This document shows, in pieces, positions 5,429 through 11,796 of a stretch of 11,796 nucleotides of DNA (the stretch's first letter is position 1; each line of letters begins with the position of its first letter). The DNA comes from an uncultured Clostridia bacterium. Lineage in GTDB: Bacteria > Bacillota > Clostridia > Christensenellales > Pumilibacteraceae. Where the stretch lies: the NCBI GenBank assembly GCA_947385185.1, contig CANDJX010000042.1:1-11796 (forward strand), given 5' to 3'. Position numbers and translations under genes: made by a program. Below the pieces are notes generated by a model. That model searched no databases. It saw nothing but the letters and a program-made list of their open reading frames with translations, and had not been told where the DNA came from.

Positions 5429-5593
5429 AGTCAAAGCCAAAACTCCTTACGGAATCTCGGCTTTCATTGTGTCGGTTTGCTATGTTATTTTCTGTCCGAA
5501 CGGCAATCTGATTCTCGACCGTTCCATTCCGCAAATTCAGTCAAATATTAAAATTGCGAAATATAAAATTGTTGTATAATCTTTGCGACAAAG
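5429..5593. other. Intergenic stretch between the SLOG-like gene and the gyrase terminator
   Basis: No supported gene. AAAGCC (5437-5442) and GGCTTT (5459-5464) could pair around a weak inner stem, but no T-run follows on the plus strand. A plus-strand TATAAT near 5574-5579 points into the 3' end of gyrA and has no gene after it. The remainder looks like non-coding or degraded sequence belonging to the same AT-rich module. Confidence 0.4.
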
Positions 5594-5636
5594 AAAAAGC
5601 GCCCGCGCATTTTACGGCGCGGACGCTTTCGTTTTT
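5594..5636. terminator. Terminator between convergent SLOG-like gene and gyrA
   Basis: The arms are 5596-5608 and 5617-5629 with an 8-base loop. In minus-strand RNA it is a 13-bp stem with one U-G pair, and a T5 that starts within the stem base, 18 bases after the gyrA stop. In plus-strand RNA there is one C-A mismatch but a TTTCGTTTTT tail, so it may also end the SLOG-like transcript. Confidence 0.82.
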
Positions 5637-5646
5637 ATCGTCTTTA

Positions 5647-8133
5647 TTATTCCGTAACTTCTTCCTCTTCCTCGTAAGGCTCGGCTTTGGCTACGCATAC
5701 TACCTGCCCTTCGCCCTTGACTTTCATCATGCGTACGCCGCGCGTATCGCGGGAAATCTTGGAAATTTCTTTCGCGCGAAGTCGTATGATCGTGCCGTTA
5801 TCCGCGATGAGCATAATATCGTCGTCGGGAGAAATAAGTTTGAGATTCACGAGTTTGCCCGTCTGATCGTTGAATACGCCGGCTTTGACGCCCTTGCCGC
5901 CGCGCGACTGCAGACGGTATTCGTCGATGTCGGTGCGCTTGCCGTAACCGTACTGCGATACGGTCAGGACTTCGCAACCCGAATAAACGACGGTCATATC
6001 GACCACGGCTTCGCCCGCGTCCAGACGCATCGAGCGCACGCCCATCGTATCGCGCCCCATAGCGCGCACGTCGTCCTCGGAGAAACGTATGCACTTACCC
6101 GACGACGACGCGATAAGAAGTTCGTCGCGCCCGCCGGTGAACTGAACGCTTATAAGCTCGTCGCCCTCGTTGAGCGCGATCGCGATCTTGCCGCCCTTAC
6201 GTATCTTGGCAAACTGATCGACGGGAGTTTTCTTGATCATGCCGAGTTTCGTAGCCATCATCAGGTTGCCCTTCGTCTGATCTTCGGTCAGAGGAATGAC
6301 CGCGGTGACTTTTTCGTCCTCGCCGAGCTGAAGAAGATTGACTATCGCCCTGCCGCGCGTCGTCCGCGCCGCCTCGGGCACTTCGTATGCCTTTATGCAG
6401 TAAACGCGCCCCTTGTTCGTAAAGAACATAAGGTTGTCGTGCGTGCACGTCGTAAGCATGGTCTCGACGAAGTCCTCTTCTTTCGGCTTGTGCGCGGTTA
6501 TGCCTTTGCCGCCGCGATGCTGAGGTTTATACTCCGTGACGGGCAGACGCTTGATATAACCGAAGTGCGTCATCGAAACGACGACGTCCTCTTTCTCGAT
6601 CAGGTCGCCGATGTCGATCTCGTCGTAGTCTATGCAAAGTTCGGTCTTTCTCGGCGTATTGTATTTTTCCTTGACCTCGATAAGTTCGGTCTTAATTATG
6701 TCGAGAACGCGCGACGGATTGTTGAGAATGCTCTTATAATCGGCTATTCTTTCCTCGAGTTCGGCAAGCTCGCGACGGAGCGATTCGACTTCGAGCGAAG
6801 TAAGGCGGGACAAACGCATATCGAGTATCGCGTTCGCCTGCTTATCCGAAAGATAGAACCTGCTCATGAGCTTTTCGCCCGCCTCGTAGCGGTCGCGGCT
6901 CGTCTTGATTATGTTCACTACCTCGTCGATGTTTTCCTGCGCTTTGACAAGTCCTTCGACGATATGTTCGCGCTCCTGCGCTCTTTCGAGATCGTAACGC
7001 GTGCGGCGCGTGATTATGTCCTTCTGATGCTCGAGATACCAATACAGCATCTCTTTGAGGTTGACTATCTTCGGTTCGCCGTTGACGAGCGCGAGGAAGA
7101 TTATTCCGTCGGATACCTGAAGATTGGTGTGCTTGTACAGCATATTGAGGACGACCTGCGGCTGAGCGTCGCGTTTGACCTCTATGACTATGCGCATACC
7201 GTCTCTGTCCGATTCCTCTTTGACGTCGGATATGCCCTCGATCTTCTTATCCTTTACAAGGTCTGCGATCGACTTTATGAGTAGCGCTTTATTGACCTGA
7301 TACGGCAATTCGGTAACGATTATACGCGAACGCGTACCGCCGCGTTCCGAAGAATATTCCTCTATCTCGGTCTTTGCACGCATGACTATGCCGCCGCGAC
7401 CGGTCCGGTAAGCGCAACGCACGTTCGCGCGTCCCATTATAAGACCGCCGGTCGGGAAATCGGGCGCGGGCACGAACTTCATAAGTTCGTCCACCGTGAT
7501 CTCGGGATTGTCGATGAGCGCGCACACGCCGTCGATCACCTCGCCGAGGTTATGCGGCGGAATGTTGGTCGCCATACCGACGGCTATACCGTCAGAGCCG
7601 TTGACGAGCAGGTTCGGGAAGCGCGCGGGAAGCACCGTAGGTTCTTCGAGCGTTTCGTCGAAGTTGCCCTGCCAGTCCACAGTTTCTTTATCTATATCGC
7701 GGAGCATCTCGCTCGCGATCTTGGAAAGCCGGGCTTCGGTGTATCGCATTGCGGCGGCGGGGTCGCCGTCCACAGAGCCGAAGTTACCCTGACCGTCCAC
7801 GAGCGGTTCTCTGATCGAGAAATCCTGCGCAAGACGGACGAGCGCGTCGTACACCGACGAATCGCCGTGCGGGTGATATTTACCGAGAACGTCGCCGACT
7901 ATTCTCGCGCACTTACGGTAAGGTTTATCCGAAGTTATGCCCAGTTCGTTCATCGCATAGAGTATTCTGCGGTGAACGGGCTTCAGTCCGTCGCGCACGT
8001 CGGGTATGGCGCGCGAAACGTTGACAGCCATTGCGTAGGCGATAAACGACTGTTTCATCTCGTCGTTCAGTTTTACGTTCAGGAATTTGGTATTGTCCGG
8101 AACTCTGGGTTTTTCGTCTTTTTTTACAGCCAT
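5647..8133 (-). CDS. gyrA: DNA gyrase subunit A
   Basis: 828 residues, normal length. This is the DNA-cutting subunit of the A2B2 gyrase that introduces negative supercoils with ATP. The breakage-reunion domain holds the catalytic Arg130-Tyr131 in AAMRYTEARLSKI. The quinolone-determining region reads HPHGDSSVYDALVRLAQ, where Ser92 and Asp96 correspond to E. coli Ser83 and Asp87, so the usual resistance substitutions are absent. The C-terminal beta-pinwheel has the GyrA box as QHRGGKG (538-544; consensus QRRGGKG) and a second RGGKG at 744-748. Presence of the box and the gyrB neighbour favour gyrase over topoisomerase IV. The protein ends in an acidic EEEEE tail (821-825). The ATG has TAAGGAGG 8 bases upstream, overlapping the gyrB stop, so the two are one operon. 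Confidence 0.97.
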   Translation of the reverse strand: MAVKKDEKPRVPDNTKFLNVKLNDEMKQSFIAYAMAVNVSRAIPDVRDGLKPVHRRILYAMNELGITSDKPYRKCARIVGDVLGKYHPHGDSSVYDALVRLAQDFSIREPLVDGQGNFGSVDGDPAAAMRYTEARLSKIASEMLRDIDKETVDWQGNFDETLEEPTVLPARFPNLLVNGSDGIAVGMATNIPPHNLGEVIDGVCALIDNPEITVDELMKFVPAPDFPTGGLIMGRANVRCAYRTGRGGIVMRAKTEIEEYSSERGGTRSRIIVTELPYQVNKALLIKSIADLVKDKKIEGISDVKEESDRDGMRIVIEVKRDAQPQVVLNMLYKHTNLQVSDGIIFLALVNGEPKIVNLKEMLYWYLEHQKDIITRRTRYDLERAQEREHIVEGLVKAQENIDEVVNIIKTSRDRYEAGEKLMSRFYLSDKQANAILDMRLSRLTSLEVESLRRELAELEERIADYKSILNNPSRVLDIIKTELIEVKEKYNTPRKTELCIDYDEIDIGDLIEKEDVVVSMTHFGYIKRLPVTEYKPQHRGGKGITAHKPKEEDFVETMLTTCTHDNLMFFTNKGRVYCIKAYEVPEAARTTRGRAIVNLLQLGEDEKVTAVIPLTEDQTKGNLMMATKLGMIKKTPVDQFAKIRKGGKIAIALNEGDELISVQFTGGRDELLIASSSGKCIRFSEDDVRAMGRDTMGVRSMRLDAGEAVVDMTVVYSGCEVLTVSQYGYGKRTDIDEYRLQSRGGKGVKAGVFNDQTGKLVNLKLISPDDDIMLIADNGTIIRLRAKEISKISRDTRGVRMMKVKGEGQVVCVAKAEPYEEEEEVTE

Positions 8134-8141
8134 TTCCTTCC

Positions 8142-8149
8142 CCTCCTTA
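8142..8149 (-). promoter_or_regulatory. gyrA ribosome binding site overlapping the gyrB stop codon
   Basis: The minus strand reads TAAGGAGG, where TAA is the gyrB stop. The 13-base gap and the overlap suggest translational coupling and balanced production of the two gyrase subunits. Confidence 0.8.
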
Positions 8150-10081
8150 TACGTCGAGATCTTTGGTTTCGATCAGCTTCGCGTTTTCTTCGATGAACTT
8201 GCGGCGAAGCTCGGGTTGATCGCCCATAAGCGTAGAGAAAATTTCATCCGCTTCGAAAGCGTCGTCCATGGTTATGCGGACAAGCGTGCGGTGTTCGGGA
8301 CTCATGGTGGTTTCCCAAAGCTGGTCTTTGCTCATTTCGCCCAGACCCTTATACCGCTGTACTTCGCAGCCTTTGCGTCCCATTTCGTCCAGTTTGCTCG
8401 CAAGCTCGGGGTCCGAATACGCGTATTCTATGCGCTTGCCCTTGCTTATTTTGTAAAGCGGCGGCATCGCGCTGTATACGTGACCTTTTTCGATGAGCGG
8501 GCGCATGAAATTATAGAAGAACGTAAGCAGGAGTATTCTTATATGCGAACCGTCTACGTCCGCATCGGTCATACAGATTATTTTGTCGTAACGCAGTTTC
8601 GACTCGTCGAACTCCTCGCCTATGCCGCAACCGAACGCAGTGATCATCGCCTTGATCTCCGCGTTTTCGAGTATGCGGTGCAGCCGCGCTTTCTGCACGT
8701 TGAGTATCTTGCCGCGGAGCGGAAGTATTGCCTGGAAACGGCGGTCTCTGCCCTGCTTAGCCGTACCGCCCGCCGAATCGCCCTCGACGATATATATTTC
8801 CGTAGTCGAAGGATCGCGGTCCGAGCAATCCGCGAGTTTTCCGGGCAAAGTCGAGCTTTCGAGCACGCCTTTACGCCGCGTAAGCTCGCGCGCGTTTCTC
8901 GCCGCGTCGCGTGCGTGAGCCGCGGTTATCGTCTTAAGCACGAGTTCCTTTGCCTGTTGGGGATTTTCCTCGAGATACGTTCCGAGCCCGTCGGTCAGGA
9001 CTTTGGAAACTATCGTGCGCATTTCGCTGTTGCCGAGCTTGGTCTTTGTCTGACCCTCGAACTGCGGATTTTTGAGTTTGACGGAAACGATGGCGATTAT
9101 ACCCTCGCGGACGTCCTCGCCGGACAGCTTGTCGTCGTCCTTCATCATCCCGTTTTTATGCGCGTAGTCGTTGATGATTTTCGTCAGCGCGTTGCGGAAA
9201 CCGTCGAGATGCGTGCCGCCTTCTTCGGTGTTGATGTTGTTTGCGTAAGCGTAGATATTCTCGTTATAGCCGTCGTTGTACTGCATCGCGATCTCGACTT
9301 CGCTGTCCGAGAGTTTCTTTTCGATATAGAGCGCCTGAGGGAAAAGCGTTTCTTTGTTGCGGTTGAGATACTCGACGAAATCGAGAATACCGTTATCGAA
9401 CTTAAACGTTTCGTTCTTTTCCCGCCCGTCGCGCTTGTCTATAAGATTGACCGTAAATCCTTTGTTGAGATAAGCGACCTCGCGCAGGCGCGTGCGGATA
9501 GTGTCGTAGTTGAATTCGACCGTTTCGAAAATATCGGCGTCGGGCATGAAAGACACCTTCGTCCCCGTCTTGTCGGTGCTGCCGATAACTTCGAGATCTT
9601 TCATCGGCACGCCGCGGTTGAACCGCTGACGGTGGATCTTGCCTTCGCGGCAGACTTCGACGTCCAGCCACTCCGAAAGCGCGTTGACGACGGTAACGCC
9701 GACGCCGTGCAGACCGCCGGACACGTTATATCCTCCGCCGCCGAACTTGCCGCCCGCGTGCAGATGAGTCATGACGACTTCGACCGCGGAAACTTCGACG
9801 GTCTTGCCGTTCTTGACGATTTTCTTTTTGCCTACGGGAATACCTCTGCCGTTATCGGTGATCGATACGCTTCCGTCACGGGCTATTTCCACCGTGCAGG
9901 TATCGCAATAACCCGCAAGCGCTTCGTCGACGGCATTGTCGACGACTTCGACGATGAGGTGATGCAGACCTCTTTCGTCCGTCGAACCGATGTACATACC
10001 CGGACGCTTTCTGACCGGGTCGAGACCCTCGAGCACCTGGATATTATCGGCGGTATAACTGCCTTTGACCTTTTCTTCCAT
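8147..10081 (-). CDS. gyrB: DNA gyrase subunit B
   Basis: 644 residues, typical of the Gram-positive GyrB without the long insertion of the E. coli protein. This is the ATPase and TOPRIM subunit of gyrase. The GHKL ATP site is EVVDNAVDEA (45-54), DNGRGIPV (76-83) and GGLHGVGVTVVNALS (122-136). Next comes the transducer domain, then TOPRIM with the acidic metal ligands Glu433 (VEGDSAGG, 432-439) and Asp506/Asp508/Asp510 (TDADVDGSH). QRYKGLGEMSKDQLWETTM (575-593) is the conserved tail motif. The ATG has AAGGAG (10093-10088) 6 bases upstream. It is the first gene of gyrB-gyrA with its own promoter at about 10105-10113. ParE is the alternative, but the gyrA partner carries a GyrA box. Confidence 0.97.
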   Translation of the reverse strand: MEEKVKGSYTADNIQVLEGLDPVRKRPGMYIGSTDERGLHHLIVEVVDNAVDEALAGYCDTCTVEIARDGSVSITDNGRGIPVGKKKIVKNGKTVEVSAVEVVMTHLHAGGKFGGGGYNVSGGLHGVGVTVVNALSEWLDVEVCREGKIHRQRFNRGVPMKDLEVIGSTDKTGTKVSFMPDADIFETVEFNYDTIRTRLREVAYLNKGFTVNLIDKRDGREKNETFKFDNGILDFVEYLNRNKETLFPQALYIEKKLSDSEVEIAMQYNDGYNENIYAYANNINTEEGGTHLDGFRNALTKIINDYAHKNGMMKDDDKLSGEDVREGIIAIVSVKLKNPQFEGQTKTKLGNSEMRTIVSKVLTDGLGTYLEENPQQAKELVLKTITAAHARDAARNARELTRRKGVLESSTLPGKLADCSDRDPSTTEIYIVEGDSAGGTAKQGRDRRFQAILPLRGKILNVQKARLHRILENAEIKAMITAFGCGIGEEFDESKLRYDKIICMTDADVDGSHIRILLLTFFYNFMRPLIEKGHVYSAMPPLYKISKGKRIEYAYSDPELASKLDEMGRKGCEVQRYKGLGEMSKDQLWETTMSPEHRTLVRITMDDAFEADEIFSTLMGDQPELRRKFIEENAKLIETKDLDV

Positions 10082-10104
10082 TTCAGACTCCTTGTATTTT
10101 ATAC

Positions 10105-10113
10105 ATTATAACA
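10105..10113 (-). promoter_or_regulatory. Extended -10 promoter of gyrBA
   Basis: The minus strand reads TGTTATAAT (10113-10105): a perfect -10 with an upstream TG. The -35 position (10133-10128, TTTATT at 17 bases) is weak. The start is expected near 10098, giving a leader of about 17 bases. A weak -35 with a good -10 is compatible with supercoiling-sensitive expression, as known for gyrase genes elsewhere; that link is inference. Confidence 0.65.
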
Positions 10114-10292
10114 TTTCCGCCGAAAAAAATAAAGCATTTTGGACATTTTTTAGAAAATTAGCCGGGTTAATTTTTATAAAATGCGCTGTAAAGCCCGCTT
10201 TTGCCCTTTCGCGCCTATAATCGCTCGATTTACCAACAAAGCCAAAAAAGATAAATGCGCTTTTTAGACTATATTTTTTATACGGAAAGAAT
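10114..10292. other. AT-rich intergenic region upstream of gyrB
   Basis: No gene, RNA or DnaA-box cluster was recognised. AAATGCGCT occurs twice (10179-10187 and 10253-10261), which may be chance. A minus-strand TATAGG near 10215-10220 lacks a convincing -35. Confidence 0.4.
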
Positions 10293-10318
10293 AAAAAAGC
10301 GGCGGTAATTCCGCCGCT
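10293..10318 (-). terminator. Intrinsic terminator of mnmE
   Basis: AGCGGCGG (10298-10305) and CCGCCGCT (10311-10318) form a perfect 8-bp GC-rich stem with loop TAATT. On the minus strand it is followed by T6 and TATTCTTT. Confidence 0.9.
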
Positions 10319-10322
10319 GTCG

Positions 10323-10349
10323 GATATGCCCGGTTTGTACGGGCATATC
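10323..10349 (-). repeat. Second hairpin between mnmE and its terminator
   Basis: GATATGCCCG (10323-10332) and CGGGCATATC (10340-10349) are a perfect 10-bp stem with a 7-base loop, 11 bases after the mnmE stop and 4 bases ahead of the terminator stem. There is no T-run, so it may protect the 3' end or act as a second, factor-dependent stop. Confidence 0.7.
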
Positions 10350-10360
10350 GCATTCTCCGA

Positions 10361-11662
10361 TTATTTTCCCACGCAGAATTTGGAGAAAATATTATCTATG
10401 ACGTCTTCGGTAGCGTTCGCGCCCGTGACCGAGCCGAGAAAATGCAATGCGTTTCTTAAGCCCACGAGAACGCAATCGAGCGGGACGCGCCCGAGCTCGC
10501 CGAGCGCCGAAGAAAGCTCGCCGAGCGCGGAAAGCACAAGATCGTAATGCCTTGCGTCTGTCAGACAACAGCCGTCCGCCGCGCCCGTTATAGCCTGCGA
10601 ATAGATCGCTTCGCGTAAATCGTCTATCCCCGCGCCCGTTGCGGCGGAAATAACTATGCCGTCGCGTTTACTTTTTACGAGATCGGACTTATTGTATACG
10701 TCGATTATCTTACCCGAAGTTTCCACGTCGACCGTGGCAAGCGACGTCAAATCCATAACGCGAAGCACTATATGCGCGGTTTTAGCCGCCGACGCGCTGC
10801 GTTCGACACCCGCGCGCTCCGCTTCGTCCGAAGTTTCGCGCAACCCCGCCGTATCTACGAGCGTAAACAGTACGCCGCGATACTCGTAAGACTCTTCGAT
10901 CGTGTCGCGCGTCGTCCCCGCGTTCGCCGTCACTATGGCGCGCTCGCGTCCGAGCAAACGGTTAAGCAGACTGCTTTTGCCCGCATTCGGAACGCCGATT
11001 ATCGCCACCCGCACGCCGCCGCGTATCTTTTCGCCGTCGGCGTAGGTGTCGGCAAGCGCTTTGAGTCTTTCCCGCGCCGAAGTCAGTTTTTCGCGCGCTT
11101 CCTCCGCGGTCTGTTCTTCGACGTCCTCCTCGGGATAATCCACCGCCGCTTCGAATGCGCCTACAACGCCGAGGATCGTATCGTATATCGCGGTTATTTC
11201 GCCGTTCACTTTGCCCTGCATGGCGTCGAACGCGGCGTTAATTTGCGCCGCCGACTGCGCGGCTATAAGGTCGCCGACAGCTTCCGCCTCATCGAGAGAA
11301 AGTTTCCCGGCAAGAAACGCACGTTTCGTAAATTCCCCCGGTTCCGCCGCAGTCGCTCCTTGAGAGATAAAGCCGCGTATTATGCGCGCGGCTATTTCGG
11401 GCGAACCGTGACAATGCACTTCCGCCATATCTTCGCCGGTATAACTCTTCGGCGCGGAAAAAATCACCGCCATGACTTTGTCGCGCACTCCGTCGGCTTC
11501 TATTATCCCGAGCGTCAGAACGTTCGGCGCAAGGACTCCGAACGGACGGAACAATTTCCCGAGCAATTCATGCGAACGTCTGCCTGACAGGCGTATTATC
11601 GCTATCGCGCCTCTGCCGACGGGTGTTGACAGTGCGACTATGGTTTTCGTCTGATCTTTCAT
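10361..11662 (-). CDS. mnmE: tRNA uridine-5-carboxymethylaminomethyl modification GTPase
   Basis: 433 residues. With MnmG it installs the aminomethyl-type modification on wobble uridine 34 of certain tRNAs, in the cytoplasm. The N-terminal folate-binding domain begins TIVALSTPVGRGAIAIIRLSG and includes EPGEFTKRAFLAGKLSLDEA (108-127). A G domain is inserted in a helical domain: G1 GVPNAGKS (223-230), G2 TTRD (250-253), G3 DTAG (270-273), G4 NKSD (324-327). It ends in the diagnostic FCVGK (429-433), where the Cys is needed for modification. The ATG at 11662 is chosen because it gives the standard N-terminus; an upstream in-frame TTG at 11713 would add 17 Arg/Cys-rich residues unlike the family. 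The ATG is 5 bases after the stop of the preceding ORF, with AAAGG only 1 base away, so initiation is either coupled or leaderless. The usual partner mnmG is not next to it here. Confidence 0.96.
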   Translation of the reverse strand: MKDQTKTIVALSTPVGRGAIAIIRLSGRRSHELLGKLFRPFGVLAPNVLTLGIIEADGVRDKVMAVIFSAPKSYTGEDMAEVHCHGSPEIAARIIRGFISQGATAAEPGEFTKRAFLAGKLSLDEAEAVGDLIAAQSAAQINAAFDAMQGKVNGEITAIYDTILGVVGAFEAAVDYPEEDVEEQTAEEAREKLTSARERLKALADTYADGEKIRGGVRVAIIGVPNAGKSSLLNRLLGRERAIVTANAGTTRDTIEESYEYRGVLFTLVDTAGLRETSDEAERAGVERSASAAKTAHIVLRVMDLTSLATVDVETSGKIIDVYNKSDLVKSKRDGIVISAATGAGIDDLREAIYSQAITGAADGCCLTDARHYDLVLSALGELSSALGELGRVPLDCVLVGLRNALHFLGSVTGANATEDVIDNIFSKFCVGK

Positions 11663-11667
11663 GCCTT

Positions 11668-11796
11668 TCAGTATACCACACCGACAACGAAAGCGACAAC
11701 GAAATAAACGCAATTTATAAAATTCTTACTTATAATTTTATTAGGCTCCGCGTCTATATACATTCCTTCGTCCGGGTCGTAATATCTTCCGTCTAT
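11668..11796 (-). CDS. 3' end of an ORF with an Rhs-core-like motif (partial)
   Basis: The last 42 codons of a minus-strand ORF that enters from outside the window, ending in TGA at 11670-11668. It is the only open frame of the three on this strand. The visible residues DGRYYDPDEGMYIDAEP match the RYYDP-x-x-G-x-(Y/F)-I pattern that ends the conserved core of Rhs/YD-repeat proteins, large secreted or surface polymorphic-toxin carriers. The final 17 residues (FINCVYFVVAFVVGVVY) are hydrophobic and could be a membrane segment, which is not the usual toxin tip, so this may be a degraded or truncated Rhs C-terminus or a different protein sharing the motif. Too little is visible to decide. Confidence 0.5.
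   Translation of the reverse strand: MDGRYYDPDEGMYIDAEPNKIISKNFINCVYFVVAFVVGVVY
11670..11699 (-). promoter_or_regulatory. Possible extended -10 promoter directly before mnmE
   Basis: The minus strand reads TGGTATACT (-10 TATACT at 11675-11670, with upstream TG), and TTGTCG (11699-11694) at 18 bases is a poor -35. The predicted start is at the ATG itself, as for mscS. It overlaps the end and stop codon of the preceding ORF. Confidence 0.45.

Noticed and set aside
5574..5579. Plus-strand TATAAT after the SLOG-like gene
   Set aside because: Points at the gyrase terminator and the 3' end of gyrA with no plus-strand gene after it; an antisense transcript is possible but unsupported.
5554..7284. 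576-codon plus-strand frame opposite gyrA
   Set aside because: Antisense shadow of gyrA caused by GC-rich codon bias; no ribosome binding site and no domain.
8087..10111. 674-codon plus-strand frame opposite gyrB
   Set aside because: Antisense shadow of gyrB; the minus-strand protein has complete GHKL and TOPRIM motifs.
10179..10261. Repeated AAATGCGCT upstream of gyrB as regulatory sites
   Set aside because: Only 9 bases, two copies, no symmetry and no promoter nearby; probably chance.
11663..11713. Upstream TTG start at 11713 for mnmE
   Set aside because: It would add 17 Arg/Cys-rich residues not seen in MnmE, and the region is better explained as the end of the preceding ORF in another frame.

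Overview
The window looks like one end of a contig from a low-to-moderate-GC Gram-positive bacterium, most likely an uncultured member of Bacillota, class Clostridia. This rests on consensus sigma-A-type promoters, purine-rich AAGGAG-type ribosome binding sites, hairpin-plus-T-run terminators, and GyrA, GyrB and MnmE sequences of Firmicutes style. The lineage is an inference from these features and no search was possible. Bases 1-49 are not biological. They are the inner end of an Illumina P7/index adapter, so the left edge is an assembly artefact that cuts a real gene.

Almost everything is on the minus strand. Right to left: (i) 11668-11796, the last 42 codons of an upstream ORF with an Rhs-core-like motif; (ii) mnmE, a tRNA-modification GTPase, starting 5 bases after that ORF and followed by two hairpins; (iii) a gyrB-gyrA operon for DNA gyrase with its own extended -10 promoter; (iv) an AT-rich inserted-looking module at about 4277-5580, where a small XRE-type repressor gene (minus) and a SLOG-like nucleotide-binding protein gene (plus, the only plus-strand gene) diverge from a control region with three copies of a 16-bp operator; (v) an MscS-type mechanosensitive channel gene followed 3 bases later by a one-TM protein of unknown function; (vi) a four-TM protein of unknown function whose promoter carries a run of nine G/C pairs between -35 and -10; (vii) a copper-type P1B ATPase (copA-like) with a perfect consensus promoter and a cluster of operator half-sites, cut off by the adapter after 556 codons.

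Functionally this is mostly housekeeping (gyrase, tRNA wobble modification, osmotic safety valve, metal efflux) with one small accessory module. The items most worth a second look are the XRE/SLOG pair with its three operators, the G-tract promoter that could be phase-variable, the probable leaderless start of mscS, and the operator cluster in front of copA. No rRNA, tRNA, CRISPR array, insertion sequence or transposase was seen. No gene-free stretch exceeds 300 bases; the longest, 10082-10360, holds the gyrB promoter, two hairpins and otherwise nothing recognisable.
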